DNA of 64,000 nt from Limnomonas spitsbergensis (taxonomy: Eukaryota > Chlorophyta > Chlorophyceae > Chlamydomonadales), in contig JAYJMM010000032.1 in assembly GCA_037349105.1 (NCBI GenBank), positions 1,640,501 to 1,704,500 on the forward strand. Direction: 5' to 3'. The position numbers were made by a program, and so were the translations under genes. Below the pieces are notes generated by a model. It was not told the DNA's origin, ran no database searches, and was given only the letters and a program-made list of their open reading frames with translations. Positions within the stretch are counted from its first letter, which is position 1; each line of letters begins with the position of its first letter. This document shows, one piece after another, positions 10,886 through 23,200 of the stretch.

Positions 10886-11042
10886 ACTCAGGTGACAATA
10901 TGCACAACTTCTTCGGCAAGAACATGGATGTCTTTGACGACATAAACACCAAAGGGTCATGAGCAAGGATACCCTTTGGTGTCCATGTCGTCAAAGACAT
11001 CCATGTTCTTCCCAAAGAAGTCATGCGGATTGTCACCTGAGT
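10886..11042. repeat. Long inverted repeat (arms about 71 bp, loop 14 bp)
   Basis: 10886-10956 and 10971-11042 are inverted copies with only a handful of mismatches. Both arms translate as FFGKNMDVFDDxxTKG in the frame with fewest differences, and the differences change few residues. This suggests a coding fragment duplicated in inverted orientation. I do not recognise the protein. Confidence 0.88.
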
Positions 11043-11085
11043 TGCAACGCTGCAGAGGGCTTGACTCCGCAAGGGCCCAAAAAGC

Positions 11086-11330
11086 CTAATGTGGCATAAG
11101 TCCGTCCGCGGACTCTGGCGCAAGCAATGGCGGAGAAGAAATCTGCATGAAGGCTGCAGGCAGCTGCGCTGCTAGCTGGGTAGGTGCTGGCAGCTGCACC
11201 GGGGCCGGAGCACCGGCGGCCACTTGCACCTTGAGGAAATCTGAGATGAGCAAACCGCCGTGCTCCTCCTGCAACCCAACGTGGAACGGGACGGCAACAT
11301 GCTACGACCTCTGTGGTGACCACCCCCCTT
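11086..11330 (-). CDS. Possible terminal exon, uncharacterised (fragment)
   Basis: On the minus strand a frame ending in TAG at 11086-11088 reads VAVPFHVGLQEEHGGLLISD, then a Pro/Ala/Gln-rich tail, with GC-rich third positions typical of real exons here. The start is not defined; no clear acceptor keeps this frame. It could belong with 12189-12382, with the inverted repeat beside it, or with a decayed element. Confidence 0.3.
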
Positions 11331-12188
11331 GACCCCCCAATGTTGCGGCTGCTTCTGTTGGTGCTGCTTATAGTGCTCCGGTTGCTTCTGCTGCTGCCAT
11401 TGCATCGCAAAAATCCACCTGTGTACCATCCGGGGTCATGAAGTCACGTGCATGAGGAGTGAAATAGGGGTAAGCATGGGGGTGAATGTGTGGGGAAGGG
11501 GGGAGGGGAAGGGAAAGAGGGGTAAGTTCTGGGTGAAAGCACGAGAGTGGTATCAGGGAGGAGGAGCATGAGGATGGGGTGTGGCTTAGTGCTGGGAGGA
11601 GGAGAGGGGGTAGGGGACAATCGGAGGAGAAGAAGACGAACCGTGCCGTCCACCGCAAAAGCCCCCCCCAGTGTCCAGGAGATGCAGCCAGATACAGAGA
11701 CTCGGCGCCTGAAGCCCTAAAGCACAGGCTTCTTAAGCGGATGAGTATCAGCGCCCACAGCACCATCTCAGCTCACAACTCAGCTCATAACATCATGTTC
11801 TAACATCATGTTATTCATGGCACATCAACTCACAGCACCAAGCACAGCACAGCAGCATTCACAGCAGCGCAACAGTCCTGAGCGAGCACCTGCCCACCGT
11901 AGTCTTTATTGGCCCTGCCCCCACGGGCAGTTTGCGAGGTCTAAATGGGCCCTGCCCCCACGGGCAGTTTGGGCGGGCGGGCCATGTGTGGTCATGGCAT
12001 CCCTTAGACCGAAGAAAGATCCACAATGAATTTCAGTACCCAACTTGAGATCGGTACTGATCGAAATATGGAATCTGATATCTGATACCATTGTATAATC
12101 CTGGTATAATGCGCATCACTCACCATCATATCTGATATATGATCCTATGCCGTGATACCATGCTGTCATCCTGGTATACATGACTCAC

Positions 12189-12382
12189 CATCCAATCATC
12201 CTCCACAGGCATGTCCGGTTCCAGGTCCTGCCAAGAGCCCCGCTGCCTCTTTGCCGGCGGCGACAGCATCTCGTCACAGGCCTCGTTCCGCCCCTCAAAC
12301 TTTCTCTCCGGGGGAGACAGGTTCAGCTGCACGGCGTGCAGGGCTGGCAGCATTCGACGCCCAAAATCCGTGCAGGGGCCCT
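12189..12382 (-). CDS. Probable internal exon of an unrecognised minus-strand gene
   Basis: After an acceptor GGCCAG the frame runs through FGRRMLPALHAVQLNLSPPE and a basic stretch SPPAKRQRGSW to VEDDWM, then the strong donor GTGAGTC. A second, decayed copy of the exon end and donor lies about 65 bp further into the intron (TCCTGGTATA..CTCACCAT). The KRQR patch could be a nuclear localisation signal. Neighbouring exons are not resolved. Confidence 0.4.
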
Positions 12383-12619
12383 CTGGCCTCAAAGCGCCGT
12401 GATGGGATTTGGTTGAGCGGTGATGGACCGGACCGGCGGCTGGTTCCGGGGCCTGGCCGCTGCACCTCAGGTAGCCATGTCTGACGGAGGGGGTGGGGGT
12501 CATTGGGTAGACATGCCCCTCCTCCTGCTGAGTGATGCCACAGTTGGCCCTACGTGAGGCAGCAGCATTGTGCGAACAGCAGCCAGGGATCAGGAAAGGA
12601 TTCAGGTGAATTTCGTTTG

Positions 12620-13960
12620 AAAGATATTTCTTACATTACAATATTTCTCAGCAGCAGCACTAGCAACAAAAACAACAAGGGTGGAAGGAGGCACACCAGG
12701 AGCTAGGGTGAAAGGGGACAGGACATCAGCAACAACGGTGAACAAAGGGCTGGCAGACAAAGCAGCATAAGCACAATTAGGCAGTACAGCAGCATAACCA
12801 TCAACGGCAGCTATGACAGGATGCATGGCAGCAGCAGGAACAGCTGCAGAAGTAGAAGCAGAAGCAACTATGAAAGGAGGCAAGACAGTTGCATCAGAAA
12901 CATAGCTTATAAAGGAGGAACGGTAGCATCAGCATGAACAGCAGCAGCTGTGAAAAGAGGCATGGCAGTATGGTACAAGCAGCAGCAGCAGCAGCAGTCG
13001 ACAAAGGAAGCAAGACAGCTGCAGCAGAGACATAACCTAAGAGGAGGAACAGCTGCTTCTACTCAGCAGTAGCATGAGCAGAAGCAGCTGTGAATGGAGA
13101 CACATCAGCAGCAGGAGCAACTGAGAAAGTTTTTCACAGCTGCTGCAATTCATGCTGATGCCACCGTTCCTCCTTTATAACTTATGTTTATAACTAATGT
13201 CAGCAGGAGCAACTGAGAAAGGAGTATGGCAGCAGCAGCAGCAGCTGTGAAAGGGGGAAGAAAGCTACAGCAGAGACATAAGCTAAAACGGAGGGAGAGC
13301 AGTAGCAGGAACAGCAGAAGCAGTTGTGAAAGGAGGCACATCGGCAGCAGGAGCAGCTGAGAAAGTAGGCATGGAAGTATGGCAGCAGCAGCAGCTGTGT
13401 AAGGAGGAATACTGCTACAGCTGAAACATAAGCTAAAACGGAGGGGAAGCAGCAGCAGGAAGAGCAGAAGCAGTTGTGAAAGGATGGACATCGGCAGCAG
13501 GAGCAACTGAGAAAGGAGGCATGGCAGTATGGCAGAAGTAGCAACAGCAGCTGTGAAAGAGGGAAGATAGCTGCAGAACCAGAAGCTAGAAAGGAGGGAG
13601 AGCAGCAGCTGTAAGAGTTGAAGCAGCCGTGAAAGGTGGTCAGTAGCAGCTGAAATATTAGCAGCAACGTTGAAAGGAGGCAGGGCATCAGCAGCAGTAG
13701 ATGTGGAAGGCAGCACTACAGCAGGGCATCAACAGAATCAGCAGCAGAAGCAACCATGCCAGCGATAAGCATCAGCAACAGCAGTGGGAGGGTCAGCAGC
13801 AGCAGCAGCAGCAGCTGCAGCGGTGAAAGCAACAAGTTCACAAGGCAGAAGCAACAGCAACAGCAACAGCAACAGCAGCGACAGCAGCTGTGGAAGGGGG
13901 TACAACGGCAGCAGCAGCAGCAGCAGGGGCAGCAGCAGTGAGAGTGCCAGGCAGTAGCAA
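12620..13960. repeat. Degenerate CAG-rich repeat region
   Basis: Scattered (GCA)n/(CAG)n runs mixed with degenerate units such as GCAGCAGCTGTGAAAGGAGG, some about 120 bp apart (13240-13560). Open frames on both strands are low-complexity (polyQ on +, polyL on -). It may be intron or flank of the frame that follows. Confidence 0.7.
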
Positions 13961-14022
13961 CAGCGGTGGAAGGGGCAGAAGGACACTCGACGGGAAATAC
14001 AACTCAATGTATGATTGTGCAG

Positions 14023-15055
14023 TGGCGAAAGAAAAACAGCCCCCCAGCCCTGCACCAACCTGGGTGTGCCTCCACGCCAGCAGCAGGCGGCAACGCACCA
14101 GGGCCGCTGCTACCCTCAAGTCGAGGACATGGACTTCGACCTTGGGAAGTTGGCGGCGGTGGCTGCCCTTGCTGCCCAAGGCGTGGTTATGGCCGAGGAG
14201 GAGGCAGCACAAGCATTGTGGCACCAGCTTGGCTTGCTCAGAACTCCGACGGCTCCCCCAATGGCTCACTTTAACGGCGGCGGCCGTCCAGTCCCTGACC
14301 ACCACCTGGTTCTGCCCTGGCAAGGAAGCCCTCATGGTCGTCCGGTCAAGCCGCAGTCTCCAGGCAGCACACAATGTGTGAGCTACCCACACATGCAGTG
14401 CCATGGCAGCCCGCACCTGCTGCAGGGCGCCTTGCCCAACCGCCGCTTCAGCCACCTGCGCAGGAACCTCTTCCCGAGCCCCCCACCTGACAGCCACCCG
14501 AACAGTGGCCAGCATTCCGGAGTCTCCCCCCACACGCCAGGCATCCTGAAGCGCCGTCACAGCCCAGGCGCGCCGGCGCCGGGTATCCCGCTGTCCGCAG
14601 GCAGGCACCCCGGTGATGAGCACATGGAGCACTGGCAGCGACATGACCTGCCCCCGATGCCCATGGTACATGCCTGGACTGGGATGCCCCTGCACGCTCA
14701 CGGCAGCCACAGGGCATCGAGGCCGCAGCAGCCACACGTCCAACAGGTTCCGACCAGGTCTACCCCGTCCCTGCCGCACCACATGCTTGCGCCGGCGGCT
14801 GTGTGCGATGACCAAATGGTTCGATCTGCCACCAGGGGGGACCCACCTCCGGCCTACTTCCTGCCATCACACCCCCCTGCGAAAGCCGCTCAGGCACCCA
14901 GGGCCTTCATGCACAGGCTGCCCTCCTGGGTGTCTGCTAATCTGCTGCGGCAAGCCCCCACTGCCGCCGGTGTCGGCATCTGTGTCCACGACCATGTGCA
15001 CCGCGGCGGCCTCGCCTGCATGGCCTGTGTCGGGCAGGTCAAAAAGCATTCTTAG
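14023..15055 (+). CDS. Uncharacterised His/Pro/Gln-rich protein, terminal exon (partial)
   Basis: An open frame following a TGTGCAG acceptor (AG at 14021-14022) runs to TAG at 15053-15055. It has the strong third-position C/G bias of real exons here. It encodes a helical stretch (KLAAVAALAAQGVVMAEEEA) and then a His/Pro-rich region. No known domain is visible and no ATG start is evident, so at least one upstream exon is expected, possibly inside the CAG-rich DNA. Minus-strand frames over the same region are also open, so strand assignment rests on codon use alone. Confidence 0.35.
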
Positions 15056-17256
15056 CATCCTGCAGCTGCTTCTTAGTCTCGTTGCATGGAGATCTGGGCC
15101 GGGGATGTCCGCCGGAGGATGAACCGCCAGGGGGTCTGCGCATCTCTCCCACAGAGATGTGGTCCCCCACCTGAGTGAGGCGGTTTATCCCCATTCCCAG
15201 GCGGACCCCCTAGCTACCAGTGTGGTGGTCAGGGAGGGATATGGTATTGAAGGTACTGATGTATATTAAGTACTCCTAGCGAATGCCACGGGAATGGAAG
15301 TATCATGGAACAGCAGCCAGGCTGTCAGGTGAGTCACAACTTCCTATCATAAGGGCTTTCGTCAGTTGCGGGACAGGTATTTCGATGCTTATGTAGTTCC
15401 TGAGCTTCTATCTCGCCCTGTTCTCTAGAGTGCCAAAGGCTTGAACGGAGGCTTGTGCGTGCCAACTTGAGCGTGCAAGGACGATCCAGTCGAGGTCCGG
15501 CGGGCGATGTCGCAAGGACAAAATGTTGCTCAGGATTTATCGCGCGGGGCGGGCATCAGCAGAAATGCAGAATGCCAGTTAGTTTTAAGCCTGCCATACT
15601 ATGGCAACAACGAACGAGAGCTATTGATGATCGTTTAGTTAATTGGTTCACACTCGGGCTTTTGACAGGCAGCGCGGTCGGTGAGCTAACCTAGCAGAGG
15701 GGGCGATCGTGCATGTGGACGCAAACATGAAAGCAAATATGTTTGATGGTGTGGCGATGATGTGAGGGACCCGCAATACCTTGAACATGCGGGCAAGCTG
15801 CTGCTGCGTCCCCCTGGGCGACAACAGTGTTCTTGATTCGAACGTAAACATCCCCCTCGGCAAATTGTTCTCCTTCGCAAGTCATTTTTTACAGCGTGGC
15901 CTTCCTGCAGGTTTATGCTGGGCGTCAGAAACAAAAATTCCGGCATACGGTCGGCAAAAATGAAATTACTGACGATGAGGCAACAGGCATTCCCTAAAGA
16001 TCACCTCTCACCTGTATGCGACAAAACAATTCTTAATGATGTCTTCAAATATGAAAAGGTCGCATATGCATAGGGCATGGCTGGAGACTCAATGCCGCCT
16101 TGATGACCCTGGTCCCTGAGTACCCGGGACGCGGGTAATAACAAATAAAAAGGGAGGGAATACGTGGAGGTAGGAGGAAATAGGGCGGCCCTTGCAGCGC
16201 GCAGCGCTTTTTCTGCTTATGCATGCCTGCTGTCGGTCATGAGACGACAAAAAGTAGCAGCACCCACATCCCACACTCGGGATACACAGTCACACCTCTC
16301 ACAACTGAAGTCAGCATGCATGCACATAATACATCGCAAGTCTAATTATCAGCCATGTAACAAGCAAAGCTAACGAGCTGTACTTGTATGCCTGCCATCA
16401 CTGCTGGTTTGCTGTACACTATATGCACTCAAATGTGATGCTCTGCTGGACTGTAAAAACTTCACATGTTAACCGAGCCCTGGGGGCGAACCTTTAAGAG
16501 TCCTAGGGCGCACGATCGGCATCCTCATAAATGACCAGAATCCAGTTTCTTTAAATCTATTCGGCCCCGAGACAGCGCATTGATTCTGAAACCTGACAAA
16601 GGACTAACATGCAAATGGCTTAGAGATACCAACCACACAAAATCCAAACACGGCAGAACCCTGGACCTGAACCACGTAAATGCCCAGCCCCACTGCTTGA
16701 ATACCGGCCAACAGATTTCCCAAATTTATTTATTACAGGATGCTGCACCAAGAGACCTGATCGCAGGTGAAAGTAAACATGCTTGCCCCCCTGCCTCGGC
16801 CCCTATATGCACGCTACTCCCTCTGGACACTCCCCACATTCTTCATCGGGGCTCCCCGCTAGCGACCAGCCAGTCACGACCCACAAACCTCAGCCAACCC
16901 TCTTTTCTCCCAGGCTCCCTCTACGCCTAATACTCCTGACCTCAACCAGGACCGCCTAAACATGTTTTCCATCTCCCATTCATCAGAACCGTGGCACCGT
17001 GCAGTCCTGCCCGGTGCCCGTGACCTCATGCCCCCTCCTCAACACACACCTGCCCGTCCCTCATAAAATGAGGAGAGCCTGGCAACCAAGCTACCAACAG
17101 CAGCGACTCAGGACAGCTATTTCTACCGAACAGGACCGCAGCCTTTCGTTTCAAAGCTGTATCCCTGGGCGATGCCAGGCAGCCAGGCAGTCGGGCAGCC
17201 AGCGACCTGATTGGTGCCTCAAGACTGGCAGCCAGCCTCGTTCTTGCCATCCATCT
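15056..17256. other. Convergent intergenic region, no gene seen
   Basis: Lies between the plus-strand frame ending at 15055 and the STT3 stop. Open frames are short and without algal codon bias. It should contain the STT3 3' UTR; a minus-strand TGTAA (TTACA on the plus strand near 16733) is a candidate poly(A) signal. Confidence 0.45.
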
Positions 17257-20200
17257 CTACTTGCCATGCTTGTTGTAGTCCACGGACTGGTGGCCGGCCC
17301 CAGCCGCGTGCGTCTTCTCCGGGAGGTCTGGCGGATACTGTCCTGGGCAATACCTAGGGACAGGCAGAGGAGAGGAACCATTAGGCACTGTTTCAGGCTG
17401 GGCTGATGGCGTCTCAGGAAAGTGCGGGTCCATACCTGGGGCAGGAAAGGCTGAATACGTGCACAAGTGGCCCAGTGGGTAACTTTCCCTGGTTTCTGTT
17501 CCCTGATTCATGCTTCAAGATTTGTGTTCCAGCAACCTCAGGACTCTGGTTGATGGTTCAAGTTTCCTGTTCCAGCTGCCTGCATGTTGCATGTTTAGGG
17601 TTGTCATGTCCCCTGTTTCATGCCCCTAAATTACGTGGCATGCTTCATGGGTTCAATGGGTCGTCATCCTCCCAGGTTGACCAGCATTGGCAGCTAACAG
17701 CGGCCGAGGGGGCAGCTACATTAAAGGCTGGCCAAGCCCGACAAGGGTAGCAGGCAGCGGCAAAGGGACCGCGAATCCCTTTCCGGCCATGCTCAGCATA
17801 AGTAACTATGAGTAGCTGAGGGGACACTGGCCAAGATCCTTGTCGCCCATGCCCAGAAACGCTGCGTAACAGGCTTTGAGGGGTGATAGCTCCCTTCCCA
17901 TCCTCGCGCCAGATGCAAAGCGACACCAGATCCGGCATACAGGAACTACCTGAAAACATACTGGGTGATGTGCGGTGGCACAAGTACCGCCCCACTGGCA
18001 CTAGCACCATTCGCCTCCCAGGCCTCATCTCTCTCAGGCACAACAATAACTGCCCTAGGCAGCAGAACAGCTCAGCCAGCAGGAGATAAACTCATCAGGC
18101 CCGGGCAGGGCATCATGCATTGCGAGCCAGCAACGCCCAGTCCCTCACACAGGGTCACAGGGAGACACCTCACTCAAATCACACTAGTCACACCAGGGTA
18201 GCACTCACCAGCTTCCCGGGGCGTCACACTTCCGGTTGGCAGGGTTTGCCAGCCATGCACGCGACTTCTTGGAGACCTTGAGGACCTTGTAGATACGCAC
18301 CTAGGGGGGAGCGGGAGGGCGAGGGCGAGGAGGAGGGGGCATCTTTCAAGGCAGCATTCATGAAAACCGTGATAAAAAAGGTATAATTAATTTCCCCATG
18401 GCCAATTGGCCACCCCCCTGATCTCAGCCAAATACATATCCCTCCCCCATGGCCTCAGCCCCCTCTCACCATGCCATACTTGGACTGGTGCACCTCCCTG
18501 AAAAGTGTGTTGTCCAGCACCACACCCTCCTTCTTCCCGTTCATACAAAGCTTGTACAGCAGGGACGCAGCCATTGGGGGGGTTGGGGTGTACTCGCGGT
18601 CGTAAAAGCCAAAGCTAAGAGGCAAGAAGACAGGGATCAGCGGTTAGTTGAAAATTAAATCCTCTATCCTTGGGGCCCCAAAAGATTTATCACGTGTTAT
18701 TTATAGCCTTTTATGAACCCTAATATATAACCTTACATAGGCACACATGACCTGCAGCACCTTCACTCTGGAGCCTCACTGTTGCAGCATAACCTTTTTC
18801 AAAACGGCTGGCGGTAAATGCCTAGGGATCCACCACAACCAATGCATGTGGCTGAGTTTACAACAACCAGTGTACATCAGTCTAATTACCGGTAGTGTAC
18901 ATCACCGGTACGACAGCCGGAACAGTTTGTACTAATTCGTTTCATTGTCAGGCCAGAGAGAACAGACTTGCCAGCCAATATAAGGCCGCTTAGACTGGTC
19001 ATTCAAACTAACTAGACAGGAAAATCAGTAGTTGAGCACCCCAGCCACAGAAGTACATCAGTAGCCTGGTCATTCAAACTTACTTAGTAATGCTCAAACA
19101 TTTCTCAACTTGTGTGTACTTCTCAATCTTTTGACCCCCCCCCCCTCAGACCTAGGGAGGAACATCAGTAGTTTTGCATCTAACCCAAAGCAGTACATCA
19201 GTGCCTCACCTGTAGCACAGCGGGTCGTCTTTCCCACAGATGTCAGAGTACACGGAGTTGCCAATACGTGCAATATGCGGGGACTTGGCGAGATCATCAC
19301 CCTGCCCACAGGAGAGGGTATGAACAGTGAAAGAGGGATAAGAGGGACGCAGGCAATGTGCCACAATTGACAAATCACACTAGCCTTCTACACCTTTGGG
19401 GGGGCTCGGAAGAAACATTCTAAACAGTCCATGCGATCATCAAATACACGTACACAACAAATACTCCGCCAGGTGCTTGCACAGCTCTTGGGCGTGCTAC
19501 TCCTTGGAGACGAGGCAGCACTATCCACCAATTCCAAGGCATGTGGTTGAGTATAAAACAACCACGCTCACCTGGCCTCCTGCCCAGACCAGCACGTAGT
19601 CAGCCAAGTGCCTGACTAGCTCATGTGCGCGCTTCTCCTTGGATGTGAGGCAGCGAGCTATGAGGGAGATGTGCTCCAGGTTCCAGGTGTTGCCATCAGC
19701 CAGCGTGGTGCGGTTGGCAATGCCCGAGATCTGGTACCCATAGTCCCACCTGGGAGAGGAGATAGGGTCATGGCACAAGGGGGTCATGTCAGCTACACTG
19801 TTGGAGATTTCACACATATAGAGAGGGCGGAGAGGGAGGTATAATGGGGGGGGGGGGGGCGTGAAGGGGAGTGTGAGAAGGGGAGGAAAGGGGCGCCAAT
19901 CAATCAATGGCTTAAGAGGGCCTTCAGGTTGCTGGTGTGGATGTTGGCTAGTTTGTTGCAGCAACAGCATCTTAACATCCACACAGTGGCATCCCTCCAA
20001 AGCTCCAAGCAGCACAAACAACAAACACGGACACAAGGAAGAAGACACAGCGCATGAAGACCAGTCCCAAAATGCGTGATTTAAATTGTGTGTTCGAATT
20101 TGAACCCACCATGCCAGCACGCGCGCGTCCTTAGGCGTGTTCTTGCTGAGCCAGTAGTAGGATTGCAGGTAATCGTCCACCAGGATGGTCTCGCCGCTCC

Positions 20201-23200
20201 GCAGTTTGGCCTTGAACACAATGGAGGGGTTGGACACCATCTTGGCGAACGATTGGCTGGAAGGGGCACACAAGGGGTGCGGGGGTGGGGGGGGACAGGT
20301 TAACAAGGATAAGGGAAGGGGAATAACTTGTATGGGTTCGATCAGCTAAAGAGGAGTAAATGTGTGAGCAGGAGGTCCAGGCAATCCAGGCTCAATATTC
20401 CTCCAATATTGAACCTGGACCTCAATATTGGACAAAAATTGAGGTCCAGACTCGGCAGGCTCGGGACTTAAAAAGAGTGGAGAGCGAAGGGCGTCAAGCT
20501 CAATTTTTGTGGGAACAATTTATTCAAGGGAATGAAACTCACAAACATGCAACCGATAGCATGCACATCACGAAAGTGTGACCGTCAATGTGTGACTCCG
20601 AAGCATGTTTGGGACATGAAGCACCTCCTACACATGTCATGTGAGGGAGCTCAAAGAAAAAAGGGGAACTGCCCGCCTGTACCCACCACCACCCATTCAG
20701 TGTTTGAATTTCGAACCTTAAACTCCCGAGTGCCCACCTGTACTCGTTGAAATGTGCTGCGTAGTGCTGCATGCCGTACAGCAGGGCAATAGCCACCGCC
20801 ACGCGCAGCGCCAAACCGACCTTGGACTTGTAGCTGGAACAAGAAGGCAGGTCAGGGAAGGGATAAGTGCTCACGACAGGAGGCGAGTAGGCAGTAGGTG
20901 TCCCAGACGGCAGGCGGGCATGCGGCCATCTCAATAAATCTGACTGGCAGAGATCAGGGAGGCAGGAGCAGTTCCAGCCCCAGAGAGCCCCATGTCCTCT
21001 TCTTGTGCCTTGGTACTGCCCCTCCCCTGCCCGGTCATTGGGGCACACTGCACCTCACCTGTCCCAGCCCCTGGCCCTTGTGCTCCGACCTCACCTACCC
21101 CCCCCCCCCCGTCACGAGTCACCTGCTCCCTTAACCTACCCTTACCCTTGCTTCAGCCCCTGGCCCTTGTGCTCCAACCTCATCCAGTCCCATCCTCCCC
21201 TCAGCGGCCCTGCCTTGGTGACCCTGCACCCTTCAGGCCTCATACACCACACTCACCCAGCCTCCACCGTTTTAGCCACAGCACTGAACCTGCCGCTGCC
21301 ACTGCTGCTGCTGCTTGCCTTTGACGCCTTGGATTCCCTCTTGGGTGTCTTCGCTTCGCTCTTGGGCGTGGGAGGTATGATGGGTGAGGGGGGTGCGCCC
21401 TTGATTGGGGTGGAGAGGCTCTTCACTCCATTAGGGGTGGAAGGTGGCTCAGCTGCAGCAGGGGGAGCACATACGTGTTCGAGTCTATTAAGGCCTTTCA
21501 TTGTCATGCCATGATGGGCAGTTGGGCACATACTTGTTTTCAGAGGGCAGTTGCTGTTCCAGCAGAATAGCCGACACATCCACACAAGGCAGTTGGATTA
21601 AAAATGTAGGACAGTGTGAGGCAGAGTAGAGGAGGGGAGGGGAGGGGGGAGGGAAGCCAGCCTGTCAGAGTCTTGGTCAGCCTCCAGGATGAAGCTCTAC
21701 CAGGGGGCTCTACAATCCTAATGGATAGAAATAACGAAAAAGGGTCTACAGCCTCCGGACTCGAGCAGGTTTAAGGGTTGGGTTAAGACCTGTATCCAGG
21801 TCTTACGAGTTTCAACCCCCATCAACCCGTCAGCACATGAGCGCACCAATGTCAGACTCTGATTCTACTCTCCACCCTGATCCCACCTGAGCCAGGTACT
21901 GCTTGAGCAGCCTTCGCAGGAGCTGGAGATACCAGCTGCACAAACTGGCGAATACTGTGCAGCAGGCAAGAGGCGGGCTTCAAGACAGGTGCTCACAAAT
22001 GGGCAATACGACAGGTGCACACAATGGGCAGTAAGACAGGTGCACACAAAGACAGGTGCAACTGTCACAAATGCCGCAAGGGCCAGGACCCCGTGGACCA
22101 GGGCACTGAGGTATGACGCAAGTTCTGTTTTTAATGAGATGAAGACACATAAAGTTTCAAAGGAGATGCCCGCCTGAAGGACAACCTTAACTGAACTTGT
22201 CAGGATCCTATTCGAAACAAATAAATATATTACTCTCTCCTATCTCACTATCGGTACTCCAGTAATATTTAGTATGCAAGCGCGATATGTGCACTCACCA
22301 CCAGTCAAACACTGCTCCCAACGCAACACCACTCAGTGCCGACGCGATGGGGCCCATGAGGATGATGAGACGCGCCATCTTGGTGGCAAAGAAGTACCTA
22401 GAGATGGAGGTGGGGGGGCAAGGAAGTCAGGAGGAGCTCAAGGGCAACGGGGTTTGGGGGCAACAGGTGCAAAGTATGACCAGACTTCTCAGGTTTTAGG
22501 GACCAATTGAATAGCATTGGGGCAACATTAGGGCCACAGTGCCTCAAGGCACCAAGCAGCGAGCCCCGCCATTTCAGTGCAGCAAACCCTGCTCTTGCTG
22601 GAGCACCGAAACCTAAACCCTGGTAAATCCCTTCCTATGGAAGGGGGCAAAGATCTACTGACAACGTTCAGAAACGATTAAAGATAGGGTCAGACTGTTA
22701 GTTCACTAAACATCAAACCCTTGGGATCCCAAATGATGCACACCGGACTTATAACCCCCCCCCCATGAATCCAAACCCCAATTTTACGCAGTAGGTCAAA
22801 TCAACAGGTAAGCAGGGTGTGCTTCCTCCTTCCCCCTGCTGCTATCGCATCATTGTCCCATACTCCAATGCACCCTGGACCTCGCCCACCTCAAACCTCT
22901 TCCTGAAGCCGACCATGCAACCGTCCACCTACCCGGTGATGCCGTAGAGGATGAGGAAGATCTTGGCATTCTCAGGTCCCCAGTAGGTTGCACCCTTGGT
23001 GCTCGGGTTCTTGAAGAAGGACATGGCAAACCCAAAAGGTCCCACCATGCAGGCATAGTGCAGGTAGCGCCAGTAGGCATCCTACACAAGCAGCGTATCA
23101 ATAGTACACATGATCAGGATTCAGAAACAATCAAATTATGATTCAGAGACTGATGTCCTACGCTTCGTGCATCCTGCCCCTGGGTGTAGAGTAATACATT

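Noticed and set aside
9927..10945. Long open frames over the 12-bp array (PYPC or MGKD repeats)
   Set aside because: The period is a multiple of 3, so every frame without a stop in the unit stays open; no start context, splice sites or codon bias.
12600..13960. PolyQ (+) and polyL (-) frames
   Set aside because: Low-complexity CAG DNA with no flanking splice sites or conserved sequence.
13838..14815. 325-aa minus-strand frame opposite 14023-15055
   Set aside because: Third-position bias favours the plus strand; the minus frame reads as Arg/Val/Ala-rich antisense of GC-rich codons.
15120..15267. Possible short terminal exon after CTCTCCCACAG
   Set aside because: The frame that reads sensibly does not match the phase of any donor near 15055.
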